A stretch of DNA of 64,000 nt from Streptomyces sp. ATexAB-D23 (GCF_000373645.1 NZ_KB892089.1:124001-188000), one strand, 5' to 3'. Counted from the stretch's first letter, positions 34,258 to 43,422 are shown. A program made the numbers and translations. Notes: generated by a model not told the origin, from the letters alone.

Positions 34258-35352
34258 TCAGTCCGGCCGGGCCAGGGCCCCGAGTATCGCCCCGGCCTCC
34301 TTGCGCGGGGCGCCGATGAGGACCGTACGGTCGCCGTCGGCGCACTCGATGACGGCCGCGTCGTACTTGTACATGCCGTACCAGGCGTGCGGGTCGCCCG
34401 GCCGCAGCCCCCGTACGCCGCGCACGGTCAGCGTCGCGGGCAGCGCCCGGCCGGCGACGCGGCCCGTCGGGTCCGGGGTCGTCGCCACCGGACCGTCGCC
34501 GAGGACCAGGGTGCCGAAGCCCGCCACGCTGTACGGGACGTCGCCGTGGACGGACGCGCTCACACACCGTCGGCCCGTCACGGCCACCGGCACGATGTCG
34601 CTGGTGTCGGCGGCGCGCGTCGCGCGGCGCTGGAGCCGCCAGGCGCACAGGGCGGCCAGCGCGAACGACGGCGGGACGGCACACCCGGTGACCGTGAACG
34701 CGTTCCCGATCCCGCTGCCCACCAGGCCGGCGGTGAATCCGACGACGGCCACCAGCGTGAGGGCCAGCGGCCAGATCAGGTACCGCATGGGCGCCATGTG
34801 CGTCGTGGTCCGGGAGCGGTAGCGGTACCACCAGGCGGCGTACAGCAGGACGAGACCGAAGGGCACGGCCAGCAGGCCGAAGGCCACCGGGAGGCGCCAG
34901 TCCTCGGAGGGCGACTCCTTGGTCTCCTGGGCGGCCCCGCCGAAGCGCACCGTGCGGATCTCGCCGCGCCAGTACACGAGGGTCACCTCGTCGCCCGGAC
35001 GCACGGCGGAGTGCACCGGCTTCGCGCCGCTCATGTGGATGCGGTGCACCGCGTCCGCGCCCGGCGCCGCGTCCCGTTCGCCGGCGGTCAGCCAGTAGCG
35101 CATGCCCCGCCCGCTCGACACCTTCTCCGTGGTCCGCACCGTCGCCGGAACCGCCGTCGTGCACGAGGCCGACCGGGGCTGCCCGGCCCGGCACGCGGGC
35201 GCGGAGGCGTAGGCGTCCACGTCCGCGACCGTTCCCGGAACCAGCGCGAACAGCACCGCCCCGGCCAGCAGGCACAGCAGCCCCACGCACGCGGGCGCCA
35301 GTAGCCTCCAGCGCTCCGGTGCCCCCGGCCCGCCGCTCGTCGTCGTATCCAT
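34258..35352 (-). CDS. DUF3592-like membrane protein
   Basis: 364 residues. Segments at about 18-40, 150-172, 190-215 and 225-245 are hydrophobic. Between the first and second lies an extracytoplasmic part with RPGDEVTLVYWRGEIRTVRF, the beta-strand pattern of DUF3592. The C-terminal cytoplasmic part ends RTVLIGAPRKEAGAILGAL. Role unknown. It is divergent from the cobalamin riboswitch operon and has no visible link to it. Confidence 0.65.
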   Translation of the reverse strand: MDTTTSGGPGAPERWRLLAPACVGLLCLLAGAVLFALVPGTVADVDAYASAPACRAGQPRSASCTTAVPATVRTTEKVSSGRGMRYWLTAGERDAAPGADAVHRIHMSGAKPVHSAVRPGDEVTLVYWRGEIRTVRFGGAAQETKESPSEDWRLPVAFGLLAVPFGLVLLYAAWWYRYRSRTTTHMAPMRYLIWPLALTLVAVVGFTAGLVGSGIGNAFTVTGCAVPPSFALAALCAWRLQRRATRAADTSDIVPVAVTGRRCVSASVHGDVPYSVAGFGTLVLGDGPVATTPDPTGRVAGRALPATLTVRGVRGLRPGDPHAWYGMYKYDAAVIECADGDRTVLIGAPRKEAGAILGALARPD

Positions 35353-35461
35353 TCCGGCCCCCGTCCCTCCCGGCCCCCCGGCCGTCCCACCGCACCGTCC
35401 ACCCGCATTCTGCCCGGCGGCCGCTCCCGGCCAGGGCCCCCCTGAGACCCGCCCGGTAGAG

Positions 35462-35575
35462 TGTGCGAGTCGTCATCATGCCCGTTCAGGGGGAAGCCGG
35501 TGCGAATCCGGCACTGACCACGCAGCCGTGAACCGCCGCCCAGCGGAAGTCGGAATGCCCTGTCCGTGTCGTGAC
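35462..35575 (+). promoter_or_regulatory. Cobalamin (AdoCbl) riboswitch
   Basis: The B12-box core is plain: GGGAAGCCGGTGCGAATCC from 35491, then GCACTGACC, ACGCAGCCGTGAA, and the closing AAGTCGGAATGCC at 35547-35559. Order and spacing are those of AdoCbl riboswitches. It lies 115-230 bases before the first gene of the surface-protein/ECF operon, in the sense direction. Cobalamin binding would shut the operon down. The expression platform (35576-35688) is GC rich; I cannot tell a terminator from ribosome-site masking. Confidence 0.93.
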
Positions 35576-35688
35576 CGGCTCGCGTCGTCGGGAACCCCCG
35601 GCGGCCGGCACCGTCGAGGTATACGGAGCCGGAGCCTGGTGCCTGTGTGTGCCTGTGCCCGGTTCCCCCAGGAGAGGCCCCCGCCGCC

Positions 35689-36945
35689 ATGACCGTACGC
35701 CGCAGCGCAGTCGCGCTCGCCGCCACCGCCACCGTGCTCTGTGCGGCCGCAGCACCGGCCGCCGTCGCCGCGCCGTCCCCCTCCCCCTCCGTGGCGCTGC
35801 CCTCGGGCCTCTACGGCACGAAGGACCCGACGTACGACGGGGTGTGGCGGCAGTCGCTGGCGTTCCTCGCGCAGCGCACCGCGGGTGTCACGCCCGCCGC
35901 GAAGGCGGTGGACTGGCTGACCGGCCAGCAGTGCGACAGCGGCGCGTTCCCCGCGTACCGGGCGGACGCCTCCGCGCCCTGCACCGACAAGACGATGGTC
36001 GACACCAACGCGACGGCGGCCGCGGTCCAGGCGCTGCGCGACGTCGGCGGCCACCAGGACGCCGTCGCGAACGCCGTCAGCTGGCTCAAGTCCGTCCAGA
36101 ACAAGGACGGCGGCTGGGGCTACACCGCGGGCAGCCCCAGCGACGCGAACTCCACCTCCATCGTGATCGGCGCCCTCGCGCGGGCCGGCGAGAAGCTCGG
36201 GGACGTGACGACGGACGGCGGCCGGACCCCGTACGCCGCGCTGCTCACCTTCGCCATCCCCTGCGGCGGTAAGGACGGCGGCGCCTTCGCCTACCAGCCC
36301 GACAAGGACGGCGAGCTCGCCGCCAACGCCGACGCCACCGCGGCCGGAGTCCTCGGCGCGCTCGGCAAGGGGCTCGTCGTCGGGAACAACGCGGCGGTCA
36401 AGGACCCCACCTGCCACAAGGGCTCCGCGCTCGAACCCGAGCAGGCCGCGCAGAACGGCGCCTCCTACCTCGCCGCCACCCTCGCGAAGAGCGGCCACCT
36501 CGACTCGGCGCCGATGCCCGGCGCGCAGGACAGCGCCCCGCAGCCCGACTACGGCAACACCGCCGACGCGGTCGTCGCCCTGTCCGCGTCCGGCCACAAG
36601 GACAAGGCCGCCGCCTCCGTCGCCTGGCTGGAGAAGAACTCCGCCGACTGGGCGAAGGAGAACGGCCCCGCCGCCTACGCCCAGCTGATCCTGGCCGCCC
36701 ACGCGACCGGCGCCGACCTCCGCGACTTCGGCGGCGCCGACCTGGTCGCCCAGCTGAACGCCACCGGCCCCGAGCCGGCCGCCGTGAAGAAGCCGAAGGC
36801 GGCCGCCACGGAGGACGAGGAGAAGAAGGACAGCGGCGACGGCGACGGCATCGGCGGCCTCTGGTGGTTCGTCGGGATCGGCCTCGCCGTCGGCGCGGGC
36901 GTCGGCTTCCTGATCAGTGGCCGCCGCAAGAACCAGCAGCTGTGA
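35689..36945 (+). CDS. Surface-anchored prenyltransferase/squalene-oxidase-repeat protein, transcobalamin alpha-domain-like
   Basis: 418 residues. Signal peptide to about residue 32 (ends AVAAPS). Then alpha/alpha hairpin repeats: VDWLTGQQCDSGAFPAY, DTNATAAAVQALRDVGG, VQNKDGGWGYTAG, ANADATAAGVLGALGKG, DYGNTADAVVALSASG. A charged KKPKAAATEDEEKKD spacer and one membrane helix (about 392-412) end in RRKNQQ, so it is displayed outside and held in the membrane. The fold is shared with terpenoid cyclases and with the alpha domain of transcobalamin/intrinsic factor; catalytic acids of cyclases are absent. First gene after the B12 riboswitch. I infer corrinoid capture. ATG 35689 follows GGAGAGG. Confidence 0.85.
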   Translation: MTVRRSAVALAATATVLCAAAAPAAVAAPSPSPSVALPSGLYGTKDPTYDGVWRQSLAFLAQRTAGVTPAAKAVDWLTGQQCDSGAFPAYRADASAPCTDKTMVDTNATAAAVQALRDVGGHQDAVANAVSWLKSVQNKDGGWGYTAGSPSDANSTSIVIGALARAGEKLGDVTTDGGRTPYAALLTFAIPCGGKDGGAFAYQPDKDGELAANADATAAGVLGALGKGLVVGNNAAVKDPTCHKGSALEPEQAAQNGASYLAATLAKSGHLDSAPMPGAQDSAPQPDYGNTADAVVALSASGHKDKAAASVAWLEKNSADWAKENGPAAYAQLILAAHATGADLRDFGGADLVAQLNATGPEPAAVKKPKAAATEDEEKKDSGDGDGIGGLWWFVGIGLAVGAGVGFLISGRRKNQQL

Positions 36946-37622
36946 GGAACGTCGTCAGGACCGCCGCGCTCCTGGCCGCCTGCGCCGTGCCGGCCGTGCT
37001 CGGCTCGGGCACGGCGCAGGCGGCCGGCTACCGCTACTGGTCGTTCTGGGAGGGCTCGGCGAGCGGCTGGACGTACGCCACCCAGGGGCCGTCCCTCGTG
37101 CGGCCCGGCGACGGCTCGGTGCAGGGCTTCCGGTTCGCCGTGAGCGCGGACTCCCAGGACGCGTCGAAGCCCCGCCGCGCCCCCGACTTCGCGAAGATCT
37201 GCGCGGACACCCCGGCGAAGGACGGCAGCAAGCGCGTCGCGCTCGTCATCGACCCCGGCGTCGCGGCGGACGCGCCGGACGGCGAGACCCCGCCCGCGCT
37301 GCGCACCGCCTGCGCGCGTGTCCCGGGGGACGCGAGCAGCGCGGAGGCGCTGGCCTCGGTCGCCGAGCCGCTGCGCTACGACACGAGCGCGATGCTCTGC
37401 GCGATCTCCGGCTACCCGGCCACCGGCTGCGGCGAGCAGACCTCCCACGACGGGAACGGCGGCTCGGACTCCGGCGGCAGCCGGGCGCCCACCTCGGCGT
37501 CCGCCGCCGGTTCCTCCTCCGGCAACGGCGGCGGTCCGTCCGCCGGGGTCCTCGTCGGGATCGGCGCCGTCCTGCTCCTCGGCATCGCCGCAGTCGCGCA
37601 GGCCCGCCGCCGCCGCGGATGA
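36942..37622 (+). CDS. SCO2322-family secreted, membrane-anchored protein (transcobalamin beta-domain-like pattern)
   Basis: 226 residues. Signal peptide to about residue 26 (GSGTAQAAG). Mature N-terminus reads YRYWSFWEGSASGWTYA and then RPGDGSVQGFRFAV. This Y-W ... G-W ... P-x-DG ... F-R-F pattern recalls DUF4430, the transcobalamin-like beta domain, as I remember it. A Ser/Gly-rich spacer (about 165-195) leads to one membrane helix and RRRRG. Four Cys residues may pair. GTG 36942 overlaps the previous stop by four bases. Family is known in Streptomyces as SCO2322-like; cobalamin binding is inference. Confidence 0.75.
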   Translation: MRNVVRTAALLAACAVPAVLGSGTAQAAGYRYWSFWEGSASGWTYATQGPSLVRPGDGSVQGFRFAVSADSQDASKPRRAPDFAKICADTPAKDGSKRVALVIDPGVAADAPDGETPPALRTACARVPGDASSAEALASVAEPLRYDTSAMLCAISGYPATGCGEQTSHDGNGGSDSGGSRAPTSASAAGSSSGNGGGPSAGVLVGIGAVLLLGIAAVAQARRRRG

Positions 37623-38779
37623 CCGGCCCGACGGCCGGCCGCACGGACACCGCGCCGGCCCGGCTCCCCGCCTGGCGTGCCCCCGCAGCAACCCGCAGCA
37701 ACGCGCTGCCGGCCGGGGCCTGGTGGCTGTGGGCGCTCGGGCTGGCCACCGCCGCGTCCCGGACCACCAACCCGCTGCTGCTCGGCCTGCTGATCGGGGT
37801 CGCGGGATACGTGGTGGCCGCGCGCCGCACCGACGCACCGTGGGCCCGGTCCTACGGGATGTTCATCCGCATCGGGCTGTTCGTCATCGCGGTGCGGCTG
37901 CTCTTCTCCGCTTTCCTGGGCTCCCCGATCCCCGGCACGCACGTCGTGTTCACGCTGCCCGAGGCGCCGCTGCCGGACTGGGCGAAGGGCGTCCGGATCG
38001 GCGGCCGGGTCACCGCCGAGCAGCTGCTGTTCGCGCTGTACGACGGGGCGAAGCTGGCGACCCTGCTGATCTGCGTCGGAGCGGCGAACTCCCTCGCCAA
38101 CCCGGCCCGGCTCCTGAAGTCGCTGCCCGGCGCGCTGTACGAGGCCGGGGTCGCCGTCGTCGTCGCGATGACGTTCGCGCCGAACATGGTGGCCGACGTG
38201 CTGCGGCTGCGGACCGCCCGGCGGCTGCGCGGCCGTCCGACCGGCGGGGTGCGGGCGGTGCTCCAGATCGGGCTGCCCGTCCTGGAGGGCGCCCTTGAGC
38301 GGTCGGTCGCGGTGGCGGCGTCGATGGACGCGCGCGGCTACGGGCGGACCGCCCGGGTCCCGGCCGCCGTCCGGCACACCACGAACGTCCTCACGCTCGG
38401 CGGGCTGCTCGGCGTGTGCGCGGGTACGTACGGGCTGCTCGCCGCGCAGGGCGCGGTGTACGGGCTGCCCGTGCTGGTCGCCGGTCTCGTCGCCGCGACG
38501 GCCGGGCTGCGCCTGGGCGGGGCGCGTTCGGTGCGGACCCGCTACCGGCCCGACCGGTGGGGGGCGCGGGCCTGGCTGGTCGCGGGGTCGGGCGTCGCGG
38601 TCGCCGCGGCGATGATCTGGGCCGGGAGCGCCGGTCCCGCGGCACTGCACCCCGGGGTCGTACCGCTGACCGCTCCCGTGCTGCCGCTGTGGCCCGCGGC
38701 CGCCGTGCTGCTCGGGCTGCTGCCGGCGGTGGCCGCGCCCGTCCCGCCCTCCCCCAAAGGCTTCGAGGAGCAGGTGTGA
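37619..38779 (+). CDS. ECF transporter transmembrane component T
   Basis: 386 residues, longer than the usual 260 because of extra helices at the C-terminus. EcfT hallmarks: membrane segments in the first 130 residues, then the long cytoplasmic coupling helices with ARLLKSLPGALYEAGV and VAASMDARGYGR, the A-R-G motif that docks onto the ATPases. It couples ATP hydrolysis to toppling of the S component. ATG 37619 overlaps the previous stop by four bases. Confidence 0.9.
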   Translation: MTGPTAGRTDTAPARLPAWRAPAATRSNALPAGAWWLWALGLATAASRTTNPLLLGLLIGVAGYVVAARRTDAPWARSYGMFIRIGLFVIAVRLLFSAFLGSPIPGTHVVFTLPEAPLPDWAKGVRIGGRVTAEQLLFALYDGAKLATLLICVGAANSLANPARLLKSLPGALYEAGVAVVVAMTFAPNMVADVLRLRTARRLRGRPTGGVRAVLQIGLPVLEGALERSVAVAASMDARGYGRTARVPAAVRHTTNVLTLGGLLGVCAGTYGLLAAQGAVYGLPVLVAGLVAATAGLRLGGARSVRTRYRPDRWGARAWLVAGSGVAVAAAMIWAGSAGPAALHPGVVPLTAPVLPLWPAAAVLLGLLPAVAAPVPPSPKGFEEQV

Positions 38780-40497
38780 TCCGGTTCGACGATGTTTCGG
38801 TGCGGTACGAGGGCGTGGAGCGCCCCACCCTGTCGGGGGTCGACCTGACGGTCCCGGAAGGCGAACTGGTACTGCTCGTCGGTCCTTCCGGGGTCGGCAA
38901 GTCGACACTGCTGGGTGCCGTCTCGGGGCTGGTGCCGCACTTCACGGGCGGCCGGCTGTCCGGCCGGGTCACCGTGGACGGGCGGGACACCCGCACGCAC
39001 AAGCCCCGGGAGCTGGCCGATCTGGTCGGCACGGTGGGCCAGGACCCGCTGTCGCACTTCGTGACGGACACGGTCGAGGACGAGCTGGCCTACGGCATGG
39101 AGTCGCTGGGCCTGGCCCCGGACGTGATGCGGCGGCGGGTCGAGGAGACCTTGGACCTGCTGGGGCTGGCCGGGCTGCGCGACCGCCCGATCGCCACCCT
39201 CTCCGGCGGCCAGCAGCAGCGGGTCGCGATCGGCTCGGTCCTCACCCCGCACCCCCGGGTCCTGGTGCTGGACGAGCCGACGTCCGCGCTGGACCCCGCG
39301 GCGGCCGAGGAGGTCCTCGCGGTGCTCCAGCGGCTCGTCCACGACCTGGGCACGACGGTCCTGATGGCGGAACACCGGCTGGAGCGCGTGGTGCAGTACG
39401 CGGACCAGGTCGTCCTGCTGCCTTCGCCGGGCGCCGCCCCGGTGATGGGGGCGCCCGCCGACGTCATGGCGGTCTCCCCGGTGTACCCGCCGGTCGTCGC
39501 GCTCGGGCGGCTCGCCGGCTGGCAGCCGCTGCCGCTCTCGGTCCGGGACGCCCGGCGGCGGGCTTCGGGGATGCGGGAGCGGCTGGCTGGTGTGGTGCCG
39601 CAGCCCGTCGGCGGTGTCGTGGATCAGAGGCTCCTTGCGCCGCCGCCCCTCGCGCCCGCGCCGCGCCGGGGCCCGCTCGCCAGGTTGTTCGGCCGCGCCC
39701 CGCAGGAGGCCCCGGCTCCGGAGCCCGTCGGCGGCGACGCGGCGGCCCGGGTCGAGCGGCTCGGGGTGCGGCGCGGCCGGATCGAGGCGCTGCGCCGGGT
39801 GTCGCTGGCCGTGGGCCCCGGCGAGACCGTGGCGCTGATGGGCCGCAACGGCGCCGGGAAGTCCACCCTGCTCGGCGCCCTCGTCGGCATGGTCGAGCCC
39901 ACCTCCGGCACCGTTCTGACCGGCGGACGCACCCCGCACCGCACCCCGCCGCGCGAGATGGTGCGCCGGGTCGGCCTCGTACCGCAGGAGCCGCGCGATC
40001 TGCTGTACGCGGACACGGTCGCCGCCGAGTGCGCGGCGGCCGACGCCGACGCGGGGGCCGAGCCGGGCAACTGCCGGGCGCTGGTCTCCGAGCTGCTGCC
40101 CGGGGTGGCGGACGACACCCACCCCCGCGATCTGTCCGAGGGGCAGCGCCTCGCGCTGGCCCTCGCCCTCGTGCTCACCGCCCGGCCCCCGCTGCTGCTC
40201 CTGGACGAGCCGACCCGGGGCCTGGACTACGCGGCGAAGGCCCGGCTCGTCGGGGTGCTGCGCGCGCTGGCCGCCGATGGCCACGCCATCGTGCTGGCCA
40301 CCCATGATGTGGAGCTGGCCGCCGAGCTGGCCCACCGGGTGGTGATCCTCGCCGACGGGGAGGTCGTCGCGGACGGGCCGACCGCCGAGGTCGTGGTGTC
40401 GTCGCCCGCGTTCGCCCCGCAGACGGCGAAGGTCCTCGCCCCGCAGGAATGGCTCACCGTCTCCCAGGTGCGCGCGGCGCTCGGAGGTGGCGTGTGA
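38776..40497 (+). CDS. ECF transporter ATPase, two fused ATP-binding domains
   Basis: 573 residues holding both EcfA and EcfA' in one chain. Domain 1: Walker A GPSGVGKSTLL (about residue 40), signature LSGGQQQRVAIG, Walker B RVLVLDEPTSALDP. Domain 2 from about residue 325: GRNGAGKSTLLGAL, LSEGQRLALALAL, LLLLDEPTRGLDYAAK. Both sites look intact. The proline-rich linker (residues about 270-320) is variable. GTG 38776 overlaps the T-component stop by four bases. Confidence 0.92.
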   Translation: MIRFDDVSVRYEGVERPTLSGVDLTVPEGELVLLVGPSGVGKSTLLGAVSGLVPHFTGGRLSGRVTVDGRDTRTHKPRELADLVGTVGQDPLSHFVTDTVEDELAYGMESLGLAPDVMRRRVEETLDLLGLAGLRDRPIATLSGGQQQRVAIGSVLTPHPRVLVLDEPTSALDPAAAEEVLAVLQRLVHDLGTTVLMAEHRLERVVQYADQVVLLPSPGAAPVMGAPADVMAVSPVYPPVVALGRLAGWQPLPLSVRDARRRASGMRERLAGVVPQPVGGVVDQRLLAPPPLAPAPRRGPLARLFGRAPQEAPAPEPVGGDAAARVERLGVRRGRIEALRRVSLAVGPGETVALMGRNGAGKSTLLGALVGMVEPTSGTVLTGGRTPHRTPPREMVRRVGLVPQEPRDLLYADTVAAECAAADADAGAEPGNCRALVSELLPGVADDTHPRDLSEGQRLALALALVLTARPPLLLLDEPTRGLDYAAKARLVGVLRALAADGHAIVLATHDVELAAELAHRVVILADGEVVADGPTAEVVVSSPAFAPQTAKVLAPQEWLTVSQVRAALGGGV

Positions 40498-41321
40498 GCG
40501 GCGCGAAGGGGCTCGGCGGCGGCCCGGTCCGGCTCGGGCCGCGTGCCGTCGCCGCGCTGGTGCTGATCAGCGCCATCGGGGTGGTGGCCTTCGGCTGGCC
40601 GCTGCTGGCGGGCCCGGACTCGGGGCTCGCGCACGCGCAGGACGCGCCGTGGCTGTTCGCCGCGCTGCTGCCGCTGCTGGTCGGGGTGGTGGTCGCGATG
40701 ATCGCGGACGCCGGGCTCGACGCGAAGGCGGTGGCGATGCTGGGGGTGCTGGCGGCGGTCGGCGCGGCGCTGCGCCCGCTGGGGGCGGGGACGGCGGGGC
40801 TTGAGCCGATGTTCTTCCTGATGGTGCTGAGCGGCCGGGTGCTGGGGCCGGGCTTCGGCTTCGTGCTCGGTTCCGTGACGATGTTCGCCTCGGCGCTGCT
40901 GACCGGCGGGGTGGGGCCGTGGATGCCGTTCCAGATGCTGTCGATGAGCTGGTTCGCAATGGGCGCGGGGCTGCTGCCGGGCCCGGACCGGCTGCGCGGG
41001 CGCGGCGAGCTGTGGATGCTCGCGGCGTACGGGGCGGTGGCGTCGTTCGCGTACGGAACGATCATGAATCTGTACGGGTGGACGATCGTGCCGGGCCTCG
41101 CCTCGGGCATCTCCTTCCATCCCGGCGGGCCGCTGGGCGAGAACCTGGTCCGGTTCCTGGTGTACTGCGCGACGACGTCGCTGGGCTGGGACCTGGGCCG
41201 GGCCGTGCTCACCGTCGTCCTGACGCTGACGGTCGGGGCGCCGCTGCTGAAGGCGCTGCGGCGGGCCACCAGGCGGGCCGCCTTCGAGGCCCAGGTCACA
41301 TTCGACGCCCGTGGCGAGTGA
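40494..41321 (+). CDS. ECF transporter substrate-binding S component, probably corrinoid
   Basis: 275 residues with six to seven membrane helices. MFFLMVLSGRVLGPGFGFVLG and ASALLTGGVGPWMPFQMLSM near residues 105-145 match the membrane-embedded S-component pattern, in which a ligand pocket forms between helices. LYGWTIVPGLASGISFHPGG lies near residue 190. Control by a B12 riboswitch makes cobalamin or cobinamide the expected substrate. It is not similar enough to known BtuM/CbrT for me to name it. GTG 40494 overlaps the ATPase stop by four bases. Confidence 0.85.
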   Translation: MSGAKGLGGGPVRLGPRAVAALVLISAIGVVAFGWPLLAGPDSGLAHAQDAPWLFAALLPLLVGVVVAMIADAGLDAKAVAMLGVLAAVGAALRPLGAGTAGLEPMFFLMVLSGRVLGPGFGFVLGSVTMFASALLTGGVGPWMPFQMLSMSWFAMGAGLLPGPDRLRGRGELWMLAAYGAVASFAYGTIMNLYGWTIVPGLASGISFHPGGPLGENLVRFLVYCATTSLGWDLGRAVLTVVLTLTVGAPLLKALRRATRRAAFEAQVTFDARGE

Positions 41322-41623
41322 GGGCACCCACAGGACTTTGGTCCCGTACGAAGCGGGATAGGAGACGCACGGGCGGCCCGTGGGACCGGCCCCGACCCCT
41401 CCGACCTGCTATGGAGCGGTTTGGGATGGTTCGGGACCTTCGGTCCGGGGTGCGAGGCGGGGTCGTACCGGGGGTCATTGCCACGGCCGATCGGCGCCGC
41501 TAAGACTGGAACCCGTCGCCGAGCACCGCAGGGTCCATCGATCGGATCGCGGTCAACGAGCGCCGGTCCACGCAGGATTCGGACCGAGCCCGCGACTCCC
41601 CCGTCCCCGACGTTAGGTTCCCT
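41322..41623 (+). other. Intergenic leader of the lytic transglycosylase gene
   Basis: About 300 bases without a gene. A short hairpin (GGACC-TTC-GGTCC near 41436-41448) could end the ECF operon. The rest is probably a long 5' leader for the transglycosylase, because Streptomyces cell-wall hydrolase genes often have structured leaders. I looked for the conserved blocks of the c-di-AMP (ydaO) riboswitch and did not find them. Confidence 0.4.
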
Positions 41624-42064
41624 GTGTCGTTCGCCCGCAACATCCTCGCCCAGCCCCGCACCGCCCGTCGCAAGACCGTCGTCGCCGGCGCCGCCGTACT
41701 GCTCGGCGCCACCGGCCTGGGCCTGGGTGTCTCCCCGGCCATGGCGGCCCCGTCCGCCGCGCCGACGTCCGCCGCCGCGAGCGCTCAGGACACGGCGAAG
41801 CAGATGATCGGTGACGACGCCCAGTTCCAGTGCTTCAGCAACATCGTCAGCCACGAGAGCGGCTGGAACCCGAGCGCGACCAACGCCTCATCCGGTGCCT
41901 ACGGCCTGGTCCAGGCGCTGCCCGGTTCGAAGATGGCGTCCGCCGGTTCCGACTGGAAGACCAACCCCGGCACCCAGATCAAGTGGGGCATGGACTACAT
42001 GAACTCCCGCTACGGCAGCCCCTGCGCCGCCTGGTCCTTCTGGCAGGCCAACAGCTGGTACTGA
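41624..42064 (+). CDS. Secreted lytic transglycosylase-like protein
   Basis: 146 residues. Signal peptide to about residue 42 (SPAMAAPSA). The mature part is a small SLT/goose-lysozyme-type domain: FSNIVSHESGWNPSATNASS with the catalytic Glu in HESGW, then GAYGLVQALPGSKMASAG and WGMDYMNSRYGSPCAAW. It cleaves the glycan of peptidoglycan outside the cell. This compact form is common in Streptomyces. GTG 41624 follows TTAGG. Two Cys may form one disulfide. Confidence 0.88.
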   Translation: MSFARNILAQPRTARRKTVVAGAAVLLGATGLGLGVSPAMAAPSAAPTSAAASAQDTAKQMIGDDAQFQCFSNIVSHESGWNPSATNASSGAYGLVQALPGSKMASAGSDWKTNPGTQIKWGMDYMNSRYGSPCAAWSFWQANSWY

Positions 42065-42090
42065 GCCGGCCCGGCCGTCCAGTGAGCAAC

Positions 42091-42121
42091 GGAGCCCCGA
42101 CCGCACCGCGGCCGGGGCTCC
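42091..42121. terminator. Terminator hairpin between convergent genes
   Basis: A 9-base perfect stem (42091-42099 with 42113-42121) plus two inner pairs. It serves the transglycosylase and possibly the convergent lipase. Confidence 0.7.
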
Positions 42122-42138
42122 GGCGCGTCCGGACGCGG

Positions 42139-43422
42139 TCAGCCGCGCGCCGCCAGCCTGTCGAACCAGCGCACGATCCGCGGGCCCGACGTCAGGTAGG
42201 TCTCGTTGTGACCGGTCTCACCCTGGTCGATGACCGGCGCCTTCACGCCCCGCTTCGCCAGATCGGCCGCGCAGCTGCGGGCGTTGGCGATGGGTACGTC
42301 GGTGTCGCCCGACGAGGTGTAGAGGCGTACGGGGACGGCGGGCTTCCAGGCGCAGGTGCCGTCCTGGGCGCGGACCGCGGCGAGCAGGGCGCCGGTGGGG
42401 TGCTGGAGCTTGCGGTAGTAGTCGTCGGTGAGCAGTTCCTTCAGGGTCGCGGGGAGGGCGGGGATGATCTGCTCCTCGTAGTGGTGGGTGTCGAAGAGGT
42501 CGTCGACGATGCCCGCGTACGGCTCCCGGAACGCTTCGGAGGGGTCCTTCCACAGCGGGTGCAGCCGGTTCTGCGCGGTGAGGAAGTACGTCATGTAGAA
42601 GATGCCGCTGGTGTCGTTGACGCGGCCGTCGAAGAGGGCGGGCGTCTCGGCGTGCTCGATGTCGTACGGGCCGGAGACGGGGGCCAGGGCCCGCAGCCGG
42701 AAGTGCCGGTCGGCGCCGTCCTGGAGGGCCTTGCCCACGGCCATGGCGACCTGGCCGCCCTGCGAGAAGCCGCTCGCGTACACGTCGCCGGTGAGCGGCC
42801 GGCCCAGGTGCCGCGACGCGGTGCGCGAGGCGCGGAGCATGTCGATCGAGGCGCTGACGGCGGAGTCGGTGTCCATGTACGGGTGGCGGCCGGGCCCCTG
42901 GCCGAGGCCCAGGTAGTCCGGGGCGGCGACCGCGCGCCCGGCGGAGGCGTGCAGGTAGGGGGCGTAGCGGCCGAAGTCCTCGCCGACGGACGGCGCGTAG
43001 TCGCGGTGGGCCATCGTGCCGTGGGTGTCGGAGACGAGGTCGAGCCGGTGGCTGCCGCCCTGGGGCAGCACGAGGAGGCCGGTGGCGGTGGTGGGGCGGC
43101 CCTGCGGGGTGATCGTCGCGTAGCTGAGGCGGTAGGCGCGGACGCCGTGGCGGACGGTGTCCGCGCTCATGCCGGCCTCGCTGATGAAGGCGGCCACCTC
43201 GGCCCGGCCGAGGCGGGCGACGGGGGTGACCGCGAGGAGGGTCCCCCGCGCCTCGTGGCGGCCGGTGGTGGCGGACGCGGGGTCGTGGCCGGTCGCGGGC
43301 CGGGACGCGGCGGTGGCCGGCACCGTGCCCAGTGCGGCGAGGACCACCACGGTGGCCGCCGCGAGGAGGCGTCGGGCGCTGGGCTTCCGGGGCGAGTTGC
43401 TCGCGTTGTTGTTCATGTCCAT
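42139..43422 (-). CDS. Secreted lipase-family alpha/beta hydrolase
   Basis: 427 residues. Signal peptide with RRLLAAATVVVLAALG ending near TAASRP (residue 40). A fungal-type secretory lipase (LIP) fold: YATITPQGRPTTATGLLVLP, LVSDTHGTMAHRDY, VAAPDYLGLG, nucleophile in DVYASGFSQGGQVAMAV (Ser about residue 203), acid in YTSSGDTDVPI, His in QGETGHNETYLT. Ester substrate unknown. ATG 43422 or 43416 are both possible; neither has a strong ribosome site. Confidence 0.85.
   Translation of the reverse strand: MDMNNNASNSPRKPSARRLLAAATVVVLAALGTVPATAASRPATGHDPASATTGRHEARGTLLAVTPVARLGRAEVAAFISEAGMSADTVRHGVRAYRLSYATITPQGRPTTATGLLVLPQGGSHRLDLVSDTHGTMAHRDYAPSVGEDFGRYAPYLHASAGRAVAAPDYLGLGQGPGRHPYMDTDSAVSASIDMLRASRTASRHLGRPLTGDVYASGFSQGGQVAMAVGKALQDGADRHFRLRALAPVSGPYDIEHAETPALFDGRVNDTSGIFYMTYFLTAQNRLHPLWKDPSEAFREPYAGIVDDLFDTHHYEEQIIPALPATLKELLTDDYYRKLQHPTGALLAAVRAQDGTCAWKPAVPVRLYTSSGDTDVPIANARSCAADLAKRGVKAPVIDQGETGHNETYLTSGPRIVRWFDRLAARG

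Noticed and set aside
31943..35479. Minus-strand frame of about 1180 codons
   Set aside because: Antisense to the TagF-like gene and out of frame with the DUF3592-like gene. No domain can be seen in it.
41322..41623. Possible c-di-AMP (ydaO) riboswitch before the lytic transglycosylase
   Set aside because: This type of gene often has one, but I could not find its conserved blocks in order. Only a short hairpin and unrelated GC-rich sequence are present.
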